Shown: positions 26,558 through 37,407, numbered from the stretch's first letter. The stretch: 64,000 nt of DNA from Peterkaempfera sp044755465 (GCF_044755465.1 NZ_JBIVRB010000002.1:372001-436000), one strand, 5' to 3'. The notes: generated by a model not told the origin, from the sequence alone. Made by a program: numbers and translations.

Positions 26558-27352
26558 ATGGGCGAGCCCGCAATCATCTCCGTCCGCAACGTCAGCAAGG
26601 TGTTCAACGGCGGCAGCGACCGCTCGGTGACCGCGCTCCAGGACATCGACCTGGACATCGCACGCGGGGAGTTCACCTCGCTGCTCGGCCCCAGCGGCTG
26701 CGGCAAGAGCACCCTGCTGCGGGTGATGGCCGACCTCACCGAACCGTCGCGGGGCCAGGTCACGGTCAACGGCAAGACCCCGGGCGCCGCCCGTACCGAC
26801 CGCGACTACGGGATGGTCTTCCAGCAGGCCGGGCTGCTGGAGTGGCGCAGCGTACGACGCAATGTCGAACTGCCGCTCCAGGTCGCCGGCGCCAGGAAGG
26901 AGGTGACCCGGGCCAAGGCGCTGGAGATGCTGGACCTGGTCAGGCTGGCGGACTTCGCCGAGCACTACCCCCGGCAGCTGTCCGGCGGCATGCAGCAGCG
27001 GGTGGCCATCGCCCGAGCGCTCTCCGCCGACCCGGAGATCCTCTTCATGGACGAGCCGCTGGGCGCGCTCGACGAGATGAACCGCGAACGCCTCCAGGGC
27101 GAGCTGCTGCGCATCTGGTCCGACACCCGCACCACCGTCGTGTTCGTCACGCACAGCATCTCCGAGGCGGTCTTCCTCTCCTCGCGGGTCGTGGTGATGT
27201 CGGCGCGGCCCGGCCGGGTGGCCGCCAGCATCGACGTGGACCTGCCCTACCCGCGCACCGCCGAGACCAGGACCACCCCGGAGTTCTTCGCCAAGGTCAC
27301 CGAGGTCCGCCAGGCGCTGCACTCCGCCCCGGCCGAGCAGGCCGCGGCATGA
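26558..27352 (+). CDS. ABC importer ATP-binding protein (SsuB/ThiZ type)
   Basis: A 264-residue ATPase with Walker A GPSGCGKST, Q-loop VFQQAGLLEW, signature LSGGMQQRVAIARAL, Walker B ILFMDEPLGALDEM and the switch His in VFVTHSISEAVFLSSR. The SISEAV segment is typical of nitrate/sulfonate/taurine-type importers. ATG 26558 has GGGAG upstream. Its stop overlaps the start of the second permease (ATGA). Confidence 0.93.
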   Translation: MGEPAIISVRNVSKVFNGGSDRSVTALQDIDLDIARGEFTSLLGPSGCGKSTLLRVMADLTEPSRGQVTVNGKTPGAARTDRDYGMVFQQAGLLEWRSVRRNVELPLQVAGARKEVTRAKALEMLDLVRLADFAEHYPRQLSGGMQQRVAIARALSADPEILFMDEPLGALDEMNRERLQGELLRIWSDTRTTVVFVTHSISEAVFLSSRVVVMSARPGRVAASIDVDLPYPRTAETRTTPEFFAKVTEVRQALHSAPAEQAAA

Positions 27353-28194
27353 GCGCCGCCCAGGCCGCACCGCAGGCGCCCCGGACGGCGCGGGGGATGG
27401 CGCGGGTCGCCGGCGGCCTGCGGGGCAGGGCCGGCCGGTCGCTGCCGGTCGTACTGACCGCGCTGCTGGTGCTCGGCTGCTGGCAGCTGGCCGTCGCCGT
27501 GTTCGACATCCCGGCGTTCATCCTGCCGACGCCCGCCACCATCGCCCAGGCGTTCGGCCACGACTTCACCACGATCATGGCGGCCTCGGTGGTCACCGTG
27601 CAGGCGGTCCTGCTCGGCCTGCTGCTGGGCGCCGTCGGCGGGGTCGCGGTCGGCCTGGTGGTGAGCCGCTTCCCGGCCGTCTCCGGACCGGTGCTGAACG
27701 CCGCCGTACTGATCAACTGCGCGCCGATCGTGGCGCTGGCACCGATCTTCAACAACTGGTTCGGCGTCACCAGCCTGCTCTCCAAGGCGGGTGTCGCCGC
27801 CGTGATGGTCTTCTTCCCGGTCTTCGTCAACACCACCCGGGGCCTGCTCGACGTCTCCCCCCTCCACCTGGAGATCATGGAGTCGCTGGCGGCCCGGCCC
27901 CGGCAGGTCGCCCTGATCGTGCGGCTCCCCAACGCGCTGCCGTACATCTTCAACGCGCTGAAGCTCGGTACCACCCTCGCGGTGATCGGCGTGATCGTCA
28001 GCGAGTACTTCGGCGGCCCCACCGAGGCGCTCGGCGTCTACATCGCCTATCAGGCGGCCCTGCCGAGATTCGACTACGCATGGGCCGGAATCCTGGTCGC
28101 CAGCCTGCTCGGACTCGCCATGTTCGGAGTCGTCACGCTCCTGGAACGGCTGCTCATGCCCTGGCATGAATCGCTCCACGACAGCCAGGCATAA
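27349..28194 (+). CDS. ABC importer permease (SsuC/ThiX type) 2
   Basis: A 281-residue permease with about six helices and an EAA-like loop (EIMESLAARPRQVALIVRLPNALPYIFNALK). It differs strongly from the first permease, so the transporter is probably a heterodimer. The start overlaps the ATPase stop. The GLLDV/PLHLEIM and VIVSEYFGG blocks are typical of HMP or riboflavin precursor uptake permeases. Substrate is inferred as a pyrimidine or related heterocycle from the operon context. Confidence 0.9.
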   Translation: MSAAQAAPQAPRTARGMARVAGGLRGRAGRSLPVVLTALLVLGCWQLAVAVFDIPAFILPTPATIAQAFGHDFTTIMAASVVTVQAVLLGLLLGAVGGVAVGLVVSRFPAVSGPVLNAAVLINCAPIVALAPIFNNWFGVTSLLSKAGVAAVMVFFPVFVNTTRGLLDVSPLHLEIMESLAARPRQVALIVRLPNALPYIFNALKLGTTLAVIGVIVSEYFGGPTEALGVYIAYQAALPRFDYAWAGILVASLLGLAMFGVVTLLERLLMPWHESLHDSQA

Positions 28195-28297
28195 CCGTGG
28201 GCCCCGGATATCCGACGCGTCACCGCACATCCGCAGACCGCCTTTCGGCGGCGATTGCTTCCCGTACTTTCTCCTTCCCATCCCGGCGGAGGTAACA

Positions 28298-29491
28298 ATG
28301 TCCACCAGTAGACCCGTGAATTCCCCGTCCCCCCGGCGGCCCCGCCGCCCCGGCCCCGCCCGCCCGCTGCGGCTGGCCGCCGGACTCGCCGCCACGGCGC
28401 TGCTGCTGACCGGCTGCGGCGGGATGTCGTCCGGCGAGACCAGCAAGGCCGCGGCGGAGGCCGGCAAGGACTGCACCGCCAGGACCAAGGTGCGGGTCGT
28501 CCTCCAGTGGGTCGCCCAGGCCCAGTTCGCCGGCTACTACGCCGCCAAGGAGAAGGGCTTCTACGACAAGGAGTGCCTGGATGTGACCATCCAGGAGGGC
28601 GGGGTGAACATCGTCCCGCAGCAGGTGCTCTCGGCGGGCAACGCCGAGTTCGCCGTCTCCCACGTCACCAAGACCATGGTCACCCGCGAGCAGGGCGCCG
28701 ACCTGGTCAACATCGGGCAGGTCTTCCAGCGCGGCGCCTACCTCCAGGTCGCCTGGGCCGACTCCGGCATCAAGACCCTGGCCGACCTCAAGGGCAAGCG
28801 CGTCGGCAGCTGGGGGTACGGCAATGAGCTGACCCTGTACGCGGCGATGCGCGGCTCGGGCGTCGAACCGGCCAAGGACGCCAAGATCATCCAGCAGCCG
28901 TTCGACATGTCCCTGCTGCTCAAGCGGGAGGTCGACGCGGCGCAGGCCAAGACGTTCAACGAGTACGCCCAGCTGCTGGAGAGCACCAACCCCAAGACCG
29001 GCAAGCTGTACCAGCCCTCCGACTTCACCACCATCAACCTCCAGGACGCGGGCTACCAGAGCCTGGAGGACGGCATCTACGCCAAGGGCGACTGGCTGGC
29101 GAGCAAGGCCAACCAGGAGACGGCCGTGAAGTTCCTCAAGGCCACCTACCAGGGCTGGGGCTACTGCCGGGACGACCTCGACGGCTGCGTGGACATCGTC
29201 CTGAAGAACGGCAGCGCCCTCGGCAAGGGACACCAGACCTGGATGCTCAACGAGGTCAACAAGCTGATCTGGCCCGCCAAGGCGGGTGTCGGCATGGTGG
29301 ACAAGGCCGCCTGGGACCAGACCATCGAGATCGCCGTCAACGCCGGCGTGCTCAAGAAGGACCCCGGCCAGGACGCCTACCGGACCGACCTGACCGAGCG
29401 GGCCGACCAGGAGCTCAAGGCCGACGGCTTCGACGTCACCGGCGACTCCTACCAGCCGCAGCAGGTCACCATCACCCCGGGCGGCAAGTAG
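28298..29491 (+). CDS. Lipoprotein substrate-binding protein, NMT1/THI5-like
   Basis: A 397-residue secreted lipoprotein with a hydrophobic signal and lipobox LLLTGCGG near residue 36. The mature part starts with VRVVLQWVAQAQFAGYYAAKEKGFYDKE, the hallmark of the NMT1/THI5-like group that binds pyrimidine precursors of thiamine and related heterocycles. ATG 28298 follows GGAGG; longer readings from 28166 lack a signal peptide. It supplies substrate to the importer encoded upstream (103-bp gap). A pyrimidine or cyclic ureide ligand would fit the catabolic enzymes. Confidence 0.88.
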   Translation: MSTSRPVNSPSPRRPRRPGPARPLRLAAGLAATALLLTGCGGMSSGETSKAAAEAGKDCTARTKVRVVLQWVAQAQFAGYYAAKEKGFYDKECLDVTIQEGGVNIVPQQVLSAGNAEFAVSHVTKTMVTREQGADLVNIGQVFQRGAYLQVAWADSGIKTLADLKGKRVGSWGYGNELTLYAAMRGSGVEPAKDAKIIQQPFDMSLLLKREVDAAQAKTFNEYAQLLESTNPKTGKLYQPSDFTTINLQDAGYQSLEDGIYAKGDWLASKANQETAVKFLKATYQGWGYCRDDLDGCVDIVLKNGSALGKGHQTWMLNEVNKLIWPAKAGVGMVDKAAWDQTIEIAVNAGVLKKDPGQDAYRTDLTERADQELKADGFDVTGDSYQPQQVTITPGGK

Positions 29492-29555
29492 CATCCGCCG
29501 GTCCGCGCCGCCTTCCCCGAACCGCGGCCGGGCAAGGCCCCGCGCCTGCCAGGAT

Positions 29556-29613
29556 TGACCGCGCACCGGTCAGGGGCCCGACGTGACAGACGGAGCCCGA
29601 TGTGACAGACGGA
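29556..29613 (+). promoter_or_regulatory. Inverted repeat and 19-bp tandem duplication before the IclR gene
   Basis: TGACCG-CGCAC-CGGTCA (29556-29572) is a 6-bp-arm inverted repeat unlike the GAACC operator. It is followed by a 19-bp tandem duplication (29576-29594 and 29595-29613, one mismatch) that duplicates a GTG and a GACGGAG ribosome binding site. This may serve autoregulation; the second GTG (29602) is a credible start codon. Confidence 0.45.
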
Positions 29614-30411
29614 GGAAGAATGGCACCCAGCGAAGCAGGGCTCGTCCGCAGGACGATCTGGCTGCTACGGACGGTCGCGGCACACCCGGAAGGGGTCGGC
29701 CTGAGTGAGATCGCCCGTGAGTCCGGCATCCCCAAGGCCACCTGCTACCGGGTCCTGACCGTCCTGGAACGCGAGAGCTGGCTGACGCTGGACCCCGTCA
29801 CCCGCCGCTACCGCGTCTCCCTCGGCCTGCTGTCCATCGTCGGCGGCCTGCTCGACGGGGGCGGGGCCTACGGCCACATGCGGGACGTCCTGCGCGACCT
29901 GGCCAAGCAGACCGCGGAGACCGCCGGTTTCGACGTGCTGCTGCCGCCCAACGTCATGGTCGTCGCCCAGGTCCCCGGCCCCTCGCTGATCGGGCAGACC
30001 CTCAAGCCCGTGCCGCGCACCCAGCCGGTGTGGGCCACCTCCACCGGGAAGGTGCTGCTCAGCGCGCTCGACCCGGAGACCGTACGGGCCGACTTCGGCG
30101 AGGAGTTCCGCACCGGCGCCCCCGAGCGCCTCGGCGGCCTGGACGCGTTCATCGACTCGATGAACGCCGTCCGGGAGCAGGGCTACGCCGTCGCCTACGA
30201 CGAGCTGGAGGTCGGCGCCGCCTCGGTCGCGGCCCCGGTCCGCATCCGTGGCAACACCACCTACGCGGTCTGGATCGGCGGCCCCACCTACCGGCTGACC
30301 CGCTCGCGCATCGAGGAGGTGGCCGAGTGCGTGATGAAGGCCGCCCGGCAGCTCGGCGACCTGCTGAGCGTCACCGGCATCGAGCTGCCCAGCGGCTTCA
30401 GCGAACAGTAG
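29602..30411 (+). CDS. IclR-family transcriptional regulator
   Basis: A 269-residue regulator with an N-terminal winged helix (GLSEIARESGIPKATCYRVLTVLERESWL) and a C-terminal IclR effector domain (RDLAKQTAETAGFDVLLPPN, VWATSTGKVLLSAL, REQGYAVAYDELEVGAASVAAPV). I use GTG 29602 with GGAG upstream; ATG 29620 is an alternative. It is the only regulator inside the 15.6-37.4 kb catabolic region, so it is the likely reader of the GAACC-N3-GGTTC palindromes at its four promoters. The ligand is probably the substrate or an intermediate. Confidence 0.9.
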   Translation: MTDGGRMAPSEAGLVRRTIWLLRTVAAHPEGVGLSEIARESGIPKATCYRVLTVLERESWLTLDPVTRRYRVSLGLLSIVGGLLDGGGAYGHMRDVLRDLAKQTAETAGFDVLLPPNVMVVAQVPGPSLIGQTLKPVPRTQPVWATSTGKVLLSALDPETVRADFGEEFRTGAPERLGGLDAFIDSMNAVREQGYAVAYDELEVGAASVAAPVRIRGNTTYAVWIGGPTYRLTRSRIEEVAECVMKAARQLGDLLSVTGIELPSGFSEQ

Positions 30412-30476
30412 CGACCACGCCGCACCCCCCCAGCCACGCCGCACCGCCAGCCACGCCACCCACGAGGAGGAGACAC

Positions 30477-31961
30477 ATGGCCGCCCTTCAGGAGCGGATC
30501 GACACCGCCCGCCAGGCCGCCGGCCGGATACCCAAGGGCCTGTACATCGACGGCGAGTGGCGAGAGCCGCGCGGCGGGGCCGCCATCCCCGTCGAGGACC
30601 CGGGCACCGGCACGGTCTTCGCCGAGGTCGCGGACGCCGCCGAGCAGGACGCCCTGGACGCCCTCGACGCCGCCGCCCGCGCCCAGGACTCCTGGGCCCG
30701 CACCCCGCCCCGGGACCGTGGCGAACTGCTGCGCCGCGCCTTCGAGGCGATCCTCGCCCGCCAGGACGAGCTGGCCGCCGTGATGACCCTGGAGATGGGC
30801 AAGCCCTTCGCGGAGTCCCGGGCGGAGGTCGCCTACGCGGCGGAGTTCCTGCGCTGGTTCGCCGAGGAGGCGGTCCGGATCGACGGCGGCTACCTGGTGG
30901 CACCCGGCGGCGGCTCCCGGGTGGTCGTGATGCGCCAGCCGGTCGGCCCCTGCCTGCTGGTCACCCCGTGGAACTTCCCGATGGCCATGGGCACCCGCAA
31001 GATCGGCCCCGCCCTGGCGGCCGGCTGCACCGTGGTGGTCAAGCCGGCCAGGCAGACCCCGCTGTCGATGCTCGCCCTGGTCGCCGTGCTGGAGCAGGCC
31101 GGGCTGCCCAAGGGCGTGGTCAATGTCTTCACCACCGCCAGGTCGGGCGAGCTGACCGCCCGGCTGATGGCCGATCCCCGGCTGCGCAAGCTCTCCTTCA
31201 CCGGCTCCACCGAGGTCGGCCGGACCCTGCTGGAGCAGGCGTCCGCGCAGGTGCTGCGCACCTCGATGGAGCTGGGCGGCAACGCCCCCTTCCTGGTCTT
31301 CGAGGACGCCGACCTGGACGCGGCCGTGGAGGGCGCGTACCAGGCGAAGATGCGCAACGTGGGGGAGGCGTGCACCGCCGCCAACCGCTTCTATGTGCAC
31401 CGCCCGGTCGCCGCCGAGTTCGCCCGGCGGCTGGCCGGACGGCTGGGCAACCTGGCCGTCGGCCACGGCCTCGACCCGGCGAGCGAGGTCGGACCGCTGA
31501 TCGACGCCCGAGCGGTCCGGGGCGTCGCCGCCCTGGTCCACGAGGCGGCCGCGGCGGGTGCCGAGGTGCTGACCGGCGGCGGGCCGCTGGAGCGGGACGG
31601 GCACTTCTTCGCGCCGACCGTGCTCGCCTCCGTACCGCGCGGGGCCCGCACCCTGCGCGAGGAGATCTTCGGCCCGGTCGCGCCGATCGTCGCCTTCGAC
31701 GACGAGGCCGAGGCGCTGGCCCTGGCCAACGCCTCCGAGTACGGGCTCGCCGCCTATGTGTTCACCGAGGGCCTGGCGCGCGGCCTGCGGGTCAGCGAAC
31801 GCCTGGAGAGCGGTATGGTCGGCCTCAACCAGGGGATCATCTCCAACCCCGCCGCGCCGTTCGGCGGCGTCAAGCAGTCCGGTCTGGGTCGGGAGGGCGG
31901 TGCCGTGGGCATCGACGAGTACCTGAACACCAAGTACCTGGCCGTGCGGGCCGAGCCGTGA
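30477..31961 (+). CDS. Aldehyde dehydrogenase, succinate-semialdehyde-type (1)
   Basis: A 494-residue NAD(P)-dependent aldehyde dehydrogenase with VTPWNFPMAMGTRKIGPALAAG, FTGSTEVGRTL, the general-base Glu in MELGGNAPF and the catalytic Cys in NVGEACTAANR, all characteristic of the succinate semialdehyde/GabD group. In this operon it most likely oxidises a malonate- or methylmalonate-semialdehyde made by the aminotransferase. ATG 30477 has GAGGAGG upstream. Its stop overlaps the start of the second ureidopropionase (GTGA). Confidence 0.88.
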   Translation: MAALQERIDTARQAAGRIPKGLYIDGEWREPRGGAAIPVEDPGTGTVFAEVADAAEQDALDALDAAARAQDSWARTPPRDRGELLRRAFEAILARQDELAAVMTLEMGKPFAESRAEVAYAAEFLRWFAEEAVRIDGGYLVAPGGGSRVVVMRQPVGPCLLVTPWNFPMAMGTRKIGPALAAGCTVVVKPARQTPLSMLALVAVLEQAGLPKGVVNVFTTARSGELTARLMADPRLRKLSFTGSTEVGRTLLEQASAQVLRTSMELGGNAPFLVFEDADLDAAVEGAYQAKMRNVGEACTAANRFYVHRPVAAEFARRLAGRLGNLAVGHGLDPASEVGPLIDARAVRGVAALVHEAAAAGAEVLTGGGPLERDGHFFAPTVLASVPRGARTLREEIFGPVAPIVAFDDEAEALALANASEYGLAAYVFTEGLARGLRVSERLESGMVGLNQGIISNPAAPFGGVKQSGLGREGGAVGIDEYLNTKYLAVRAEP

Positions 31962-32806
31962 CCGGCTTCCTGCTGGCCGGAGTGCAGTTCGAGCCGGTGC
32001 TCGGCGACCCGGCGGCCAATGCCGAGGCGTCCGGGCACTGGGTGCGCGAGGCGGCCCGGCGCGGCGCCCGGCTGGTGGTGCTCCCCGAGGCGTCGTCGGC
32101 GGGCTACATGTTCACCGACCGCGCGGAGGCCCTGCGCCACGCCGAGCCGGTGCCCGGCGGCCCGGTGTACTCGGCGTGGGCCGCGCTCGCCGCCGAGCTG
32201 GACCTCTGGATCGTCGCGGGCATCACCGAGCTGGCCGGGGAGCGGCTGTACAACTCGGCGGTGCTGATCGGCCCGCACGGGTACATCGGGACGTACCGCA
32301 AGGCACACCTGTGGAACGCCGAGCAGGACGTGTACGACCGCCAGCAGGACGGCTTCCCCGTCTTCGACACCCCGCTCGGCCGGATCGCCATCGGCATCTG
32401 CTACGACGCCTGGTTCCCCGAGACATTCCGCAGCGCCGCGCTGCGCGGGGCCGACCTGCTGGCGCTGCCGTCCAACTGGGTGCCGGTCCCGGGGCAGCCC
32501 GCCGACGCGCCCACGATGGCCAACCTGATGTGCATGACCGGCGCGCACAGCAACCAGTTCTACGTCGCCGGGATCAGCCGCACCGGGGTCGAGCGCGGCC
32601 AGCGGTTCATCGGCAGCTCGCTGATCGTGGGACCGGGCGGCTGGCCGCTGGCCGGCCCGGCCGGCGGCACCGGCGAGGAGCTGGTGCTGGCCGAGGTGGA
32701 CCTGATCGGCTCCCGCGCCGCACGACACGGCAACCCGTTCAACCAGCCGCTGGCGGACCGGCGCCCCGAGCTGTACGAGACCGGCGGCCCCGCCGCGCCG
32801 CGCTAG
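31958..32806 (+). CDS. Beta-ureidopropionase-like carbon-nitrogen hydrolase (2)
   Basis: A 282-residue nitrilase-superfamily enzyme with the triad Glu in VVLPEASSAGY, Lys in TYRKAHLWNAE and Cys in AIGICYDAWFPE. It is clearly diverged from the copy at 20959 (different residues around Lys and Cys), so it may act on another N-carbamoyl compound or an amide. GTG 31958 overlaps the aldehyde dehydrogenase stop, showing co-translation with an oxidising enzyme. Confidence 0.85.
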   Translation: MTGFLLAGVQFEPVLGDPAANAEASGHWVREAARRGARLVVLPEASSAGYMFTDRAEALRHAEPVPGGPVYSAWAALAAELDLWIVAGITELAGERLYNSAVLIGPHGYIGTYRKAHLWNAEQDVYDRQQDGFPVFDTPLGRIAIGICYDAWFPETFRSAALRGADLLALPSNWVPVPGQPADAPTMANLMCMTGAHSNQFYVAGISRTGVERGQRFIGSSLIVGPGGWPLAGPAGGTGEELVLAEVDLIGSRAARHGNPFNQPLADRRPELYETGGPAAPR

Positions 32807-32864
32807 ACCCGCCGCGCCGGGCCCGCCGCGCCACCCGCCCGCTGCGGGGAATCGCCGGAATTCA

Positions 32865-32923
32865 TTGACACCTCCCGTCTCCTCAAGGAAACTCACAGCA
32901 CTCCTGGGCAGAACCAATGGTTC
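32865..32923 (+). promoter_or_regulatory. Promoter and operator of the NCS1 permease gene
   Basis: TTGACA (32865-32870), 17 bp, then GAAACT (32888-32893) is a plausible promoter. GAACCAATGGTTC (32911-32923), a perfect 6-1-6 palindrome and the best match to the shared motif, lies 17 bp downstream, probably just after the transcription start. Confidence 0.6.
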
Positions 32924-32945
32924 GCTGGATAGACCGCAGAGAGTC

Positions 32946-34490
<1,545 letters not shown>

Positions 34491-34554
34491 CCTCCCCCCG
34501 TCCAGCCTGCCCGTCTACTCCGACCCCGGCCATCGGGACCGGTACGGGGGCCTA

Positions 34555-34581
34555 TTGACTATCTGTTGAACCGATGGTTCA
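34555..34581 (+). promoter_or_regulatory. Promoter and operator of the dehydrogenase operon
   Basis: TTGACT (34555-34560) is followed by TGAACCGATGGTTCA (34567-34581), a perfect palindrome with 6-bp arms and a 3-bp centre. The operator overlaps the expected spacer and -10. A GAACC half-site starts exactly 20 bp after the first GAACC, at 34588. Confidence 0.6.
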
Positions 34582-34666
34582 CTCACTGAACCCGATGGCC
34601 CGAACGTCGCCCACCCCGCCCGGGGCGCGCCCACCCAAGACGACGTCTCCCCAGGAGGAGCCCCTG

Positions 34667-35788
34667 ATGAAGACCCGTGCCGCCATCATGACCGCCCCCG
34701 GCAAGGACTGGGAGGTCACCGAACTCGAACTCGACGCCCCCAGGGCGGGGGAGGTCCTGGTCCGCTTCACCCACGCCGGGCTGTGCTACTCCGACGAGCA
34801 TGTGCGCACCGGCAACATGGCCACGCTGCCCATCATCGGCGGGCACGAGGGCTCGGGCATCGTCGAGGCCGTCGGGGAAGGGGTCTCCAGGGTCGCCCCC
34901 GGCGATCATGTCGCCGCCTCCTTCAAGCCCTCCTGCGGCCACTGCCGCTGGTGCGCCAGCGGCCGGTCCAACCTCTGCGACGCGGCGACGGGCGGCCCCG
35001 AGGGCAGGCTGCCCGACGGCACCTTCCGGTTCACCGGCCCCTCGGGCCGCATCGGTGCCAACTGCGCCCTGGGCACCTTCGCCGAGCACTCCGTCGTCTC
35101 GCAGAACTCCCTGGTCCGGGTGGATTCCGCCGTACCGCTGTCCGTCGTCGCCCTGGTCAGCTGCGGCGTACTCACCGGCTGGGGCGCGGCGGTCTACGCC
35201 GCCGAGCCCCACCCCGGGGACACCGTCATCGTGGTGGGCGCGGGCGGCGTGGGCATCAACGCGGTCCAAGGGGCGCGGTTCTCCGGGGCCGGGAATGTGA
35301 TCCTGGTCGATCCCAACGAGGCCAAGCACCCGCTCGCCCTGGACCTCGGCGCCTCGCACGCCTGCCGCTCCCTCACGGAGGCGGCGGCCCTCGCCGCCGA
35401 CCTCAACCCCAGCGCCGCCGGGGCCGACTCCACCATCGTCTGCACCGGCGAGACCACCGCGGAGATCGTGCGCGCCTCCTTCGAGGCCACCGGCAAGGGC
35501 GGGACGGTGGTCCTGGCCGGCATGTCGGAGGACGTCCACGACATCAACATCCAGCTCCCCGGCACCCAGCTCGTCTTCGCCGAGAAGCGCATCCAGGGCA
35601 CCATCTTCGGCTCGTGCAGCCCGACGCGGGACATCCCGCGCGTCCTGTCCCTGTACCGCCAGGGCCTGATCAGGCTCGACGAACTGGTCAGCCGGACCTA
35701 CGGCCTGGACGAGATCAACCAGGGGTTCGAGGACCTGCGGTGCGGCCGGAACCTGCGCGGAGTGGTCGAGCACCGGCCTGCGCACTGA
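34667..35788 (+). CDS. Zinc alcohol dehydrogenase, NDMA-dependent-like
   Basis: A 373-residue medium-chain dehydrogenase. Catalytic zinc ligands lie in GLCYSDEH and GGHEGSG, structural zinc Cys in SCGHCRWCASGRSNLC, and a Rossmann motif in VIVVGAGGVGINAVQGA. The start MKTRAAIMTAPGKDWEVTELELD and the overall pattern resemble actinobacterial NDMA-dependent (mycofactocin-associated) alcohol dehydrogenases, which keep a tightly bound nicotinamide. ATG 34667 follows AGGAGG. It is the first gene after a GAACC operator and is followed by an aldehyde dehydrogenase, suggesting alcohol to acid oxidation. Confidence 0.85.
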   Translation: MKTRAAIMTAPGKDWEVTELELDAPRAGEVLVRFTHAGLCYSDEHVRTGNMATLPIIGGHEGSGIVEAVGEGVSRVAPGDHVAASFKPSCGHCRWCASGRSNLCDAATGGPEGRLPDGTFRFTGPSGRIGANCALGTFAEHSVVSQNSLVRVDSAVPLSVVALVSCGVLTGWGAAVYAAEPHPGDTVIVVGAGGVGINAVQGARFSGAGNVILVDPNEAKHPLALDLGASHACRSLTEAAALAADLNPSAAGADSTIVCTGETTAEIVRASFEATGKGGTVVLAGMSEDVHDINIQLPGTQLVFAEKRIQGTIFGSCSPTRDIPRVLSLYRQGLIRLDELVSRTYGLDEINQGFEDLRCGRNLRGVVEHRPAH

Positions 35789-35889
35789 GCACCGCCGCCC
35801 GCCATCCCGGCCGACCCCGGCCGACGCCGTCCCGGAAGACGCCGCACCCGTAGAGCAACGCGCCTGAAGAGCAAGAGGAGCAGACTGCC

Positions 35890-37359
35890 ATGGCCCACCC
35901 GACCGACCGTGCGGCGCTGTACATCAACGGAGACTGGCGCAAGCCGTCGACCGCCAGGACGTTCACAGCGGTCAGCGCGGCCACCGGGGAACGCATCGCC
36001 GACTTCCCCGAAGCCGACCGCGCCGACGTGGACACCGCAGTCGCCGCCGCGCGCGGCGCCCTGGGCGGCCCTGCGGGGTGGGCGTCCGCACAGCAGCGCG
36101 CCGAGGCCATGGAGCGCCTGGCCGTCGCCCTGGAATCCCGTGCCCAGGCCCTGGGCACCCTGATCGCCCACGAGGTCGGCACCCCCCTCGCCCGCGCCAT
36201 CGACGCCAACGTCGGCGCCGCCGCGGCCCTGCTGCGCTTCTACGCCCCGCTCGCCGGCACCATGGACGCCGAGGACCTGCGCCCCGCCCAGGTGGGCCAC
36301 AGCCTGGTCCGCCGCGAGCCGGTCGGCGTCGTCGCCATGATCGTGCCGTGGAACTACCCGCTGAGCACCCTCTTCTTCAAGCTCGCGCCCGCCCTGGCGA
36401 TGGGCTGCACCGCCGTGGTCAAGCCCTCGCCCACCACCGGGCTCGACTCCTTCCTGGTCGCGGACGCGGTCCATGAGGCGGGCTTCCCGCCCGGGGTGGT
36501 CAACTTCCTGCCGGCCGAGCGGGAGGTGGGGGAGTACCTGGTCACCCACCCGGGCGTGGACAAGGTCGCCTTCACCGGCTCCACGGCGGCCGGCCGCCGT
36601 ATCGGCGCGCTCTGCGGCGGGCTGCTGCGCCCGGTCACCCTGGAGCTGGGCGGCAAGTCCGCCGCGATCCTGCTGGAGGACGCCCCGCTGCCCCTCTTCC
36701 TCGACCACCTGCTCGACCTCTCGTTCAACAACAACGGGCAGACCTGCACCAACAACACCCGGCTGCTGGTCCCCAGGTCCCGGTACGAAGAGGTGGTGGA
36801 CGCCGTCACCGAGACGGTCGCGGGCTGGCGGACCGGCGACCCGCTGGACCCGGAGACGGTCATCGGCCCGGTGGCCGGGGCCGCCGCCCGGGACCGGGTC
36901 GAGGGCTACATCCGCCGGGGCCGGGAGGAGGGCGCGCGGATCACCACCGGCGGCGGCCGTCCCGCCGGGCTGGACCACGGCTGCTACGTCGAGCCGACGG
37001 TCTTCGCCGACGTGGACCCGGCCATGGTGGTGGCCCGTGAGGAGATCTTCGGCCCGGTGGTGACCATCTCGACCCACGGCGGAACCGTCGAGGACGCCGT
37101 CGCCCTGGCCAACGACTCCGCGTACGGCCTGGCCGGCAGCGTCTGGACGGCGGACGAGGCACTGGGCCGCCAGGTGGCCCGCGCGGTGGACACCGGCACC
37201 TTCAGCGTCAACCACGCCAACTTCGACATCGGCGCGCCCTTCGGCGGGCGGCGGGACAGCGGCCTGGGCTCCGAACTGGGCCGGGAGGGGATCGAGGCGT
37301 ACCTGCACTACAAGACGATCTTTGTGACCGAGCCGCCCGCAGCGGCGCTGGACCGGTAG
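35890..37359 (+). CDS. Aldehyde dehydrogenase (2)
   Basis: A 489-residue NAD(P)-dependent aldehyde dehydrogenase with IVPWNYPLSTLFFKLAPALAMG, FTGSTAAGRRIG, the Glu in LELGGKSAAILLED and the catalytic Cys in NNNGQTCTNNTRLL. It is clearly different from the enzyme at 30477. It sits 101 bp after the alcohol dehydrogenase and likely shares its transcript. Substrate unknown; an intermediate of the same regulon is inferred. Confidence 0.88.
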   Translation: MAHPTDRAALYINGDWRKPSTARTFTAVSAATGERIADFPEADRADVDTAVAAARGALGGPAGWASAQQRAEAMERLAVALESRAQALGTLIAHEVGTPLARAIDANVGAAAALLRFYAPLAGTMDAEDLRPAQVGHSLVRREPVGVVAMIVPWNYPLSTLFFKLAPALAMGCTAVVKPSPTTGLDSFLVADAVHEAGFPPGVVNFLPAEREVGEYLVTHPGVDKVAFTGSTAAGRRIGALCGGLLRPVTLELGGKSAAILLEDAPLPLFLDHLLDLSFNNNGQTCTNNTRLLVPRSRYEEVVDAVTETVAGWRTGDPLDPETVIGPVAGAAARDRVEGYIRRGREEGARITTGGGRPAGLDHGCYVEPTVFADVDPAMVVAREEIFGPVVTISTHGGTVEDAVALANDSAYGLAGSVWTADEALGRQVARAVDTGTFSVNHANFDIGAPFGGRRDSGLGSELGREGIEAYLHYKTIFVTEPPAAALDR

Positions 37360-37376
37360 CTCCGCGGCCATCGCCC

Positions 37377-37397
37377 GGCGGACGAACGCGGTCCGCC
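37377..37397. terminator. Hairpin between convergent genes
   Basis: GGCGGAC (37377-37383) and GTCCGCC (37391-37397) form a 7-bp stem between the stops of the aldehyde dehydrogenase and the convergent hydrolase; it could terminate both strands. It also marks the border between the catabolic region and the biosynthetic cluster. Confidence 0.45.
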
Positions 37398-37407
37398 CCC
37401 GGAAGTG

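Noticed and set aside
32865..32945. Upstream ATG for the NCS1 permease.
   Set aside because: It would place the -35 box and the palindromic operator inside the coding sequence; the family N-terminus fits a start at 32946.
34588..34600. A possible second full GAACC-N3-GGTTC operator at the dehydrogenase promoter.
   Set aside because: Only the left half (GAACC) is preserved; the right half reads TGGCC. It is noted as a half-site only.
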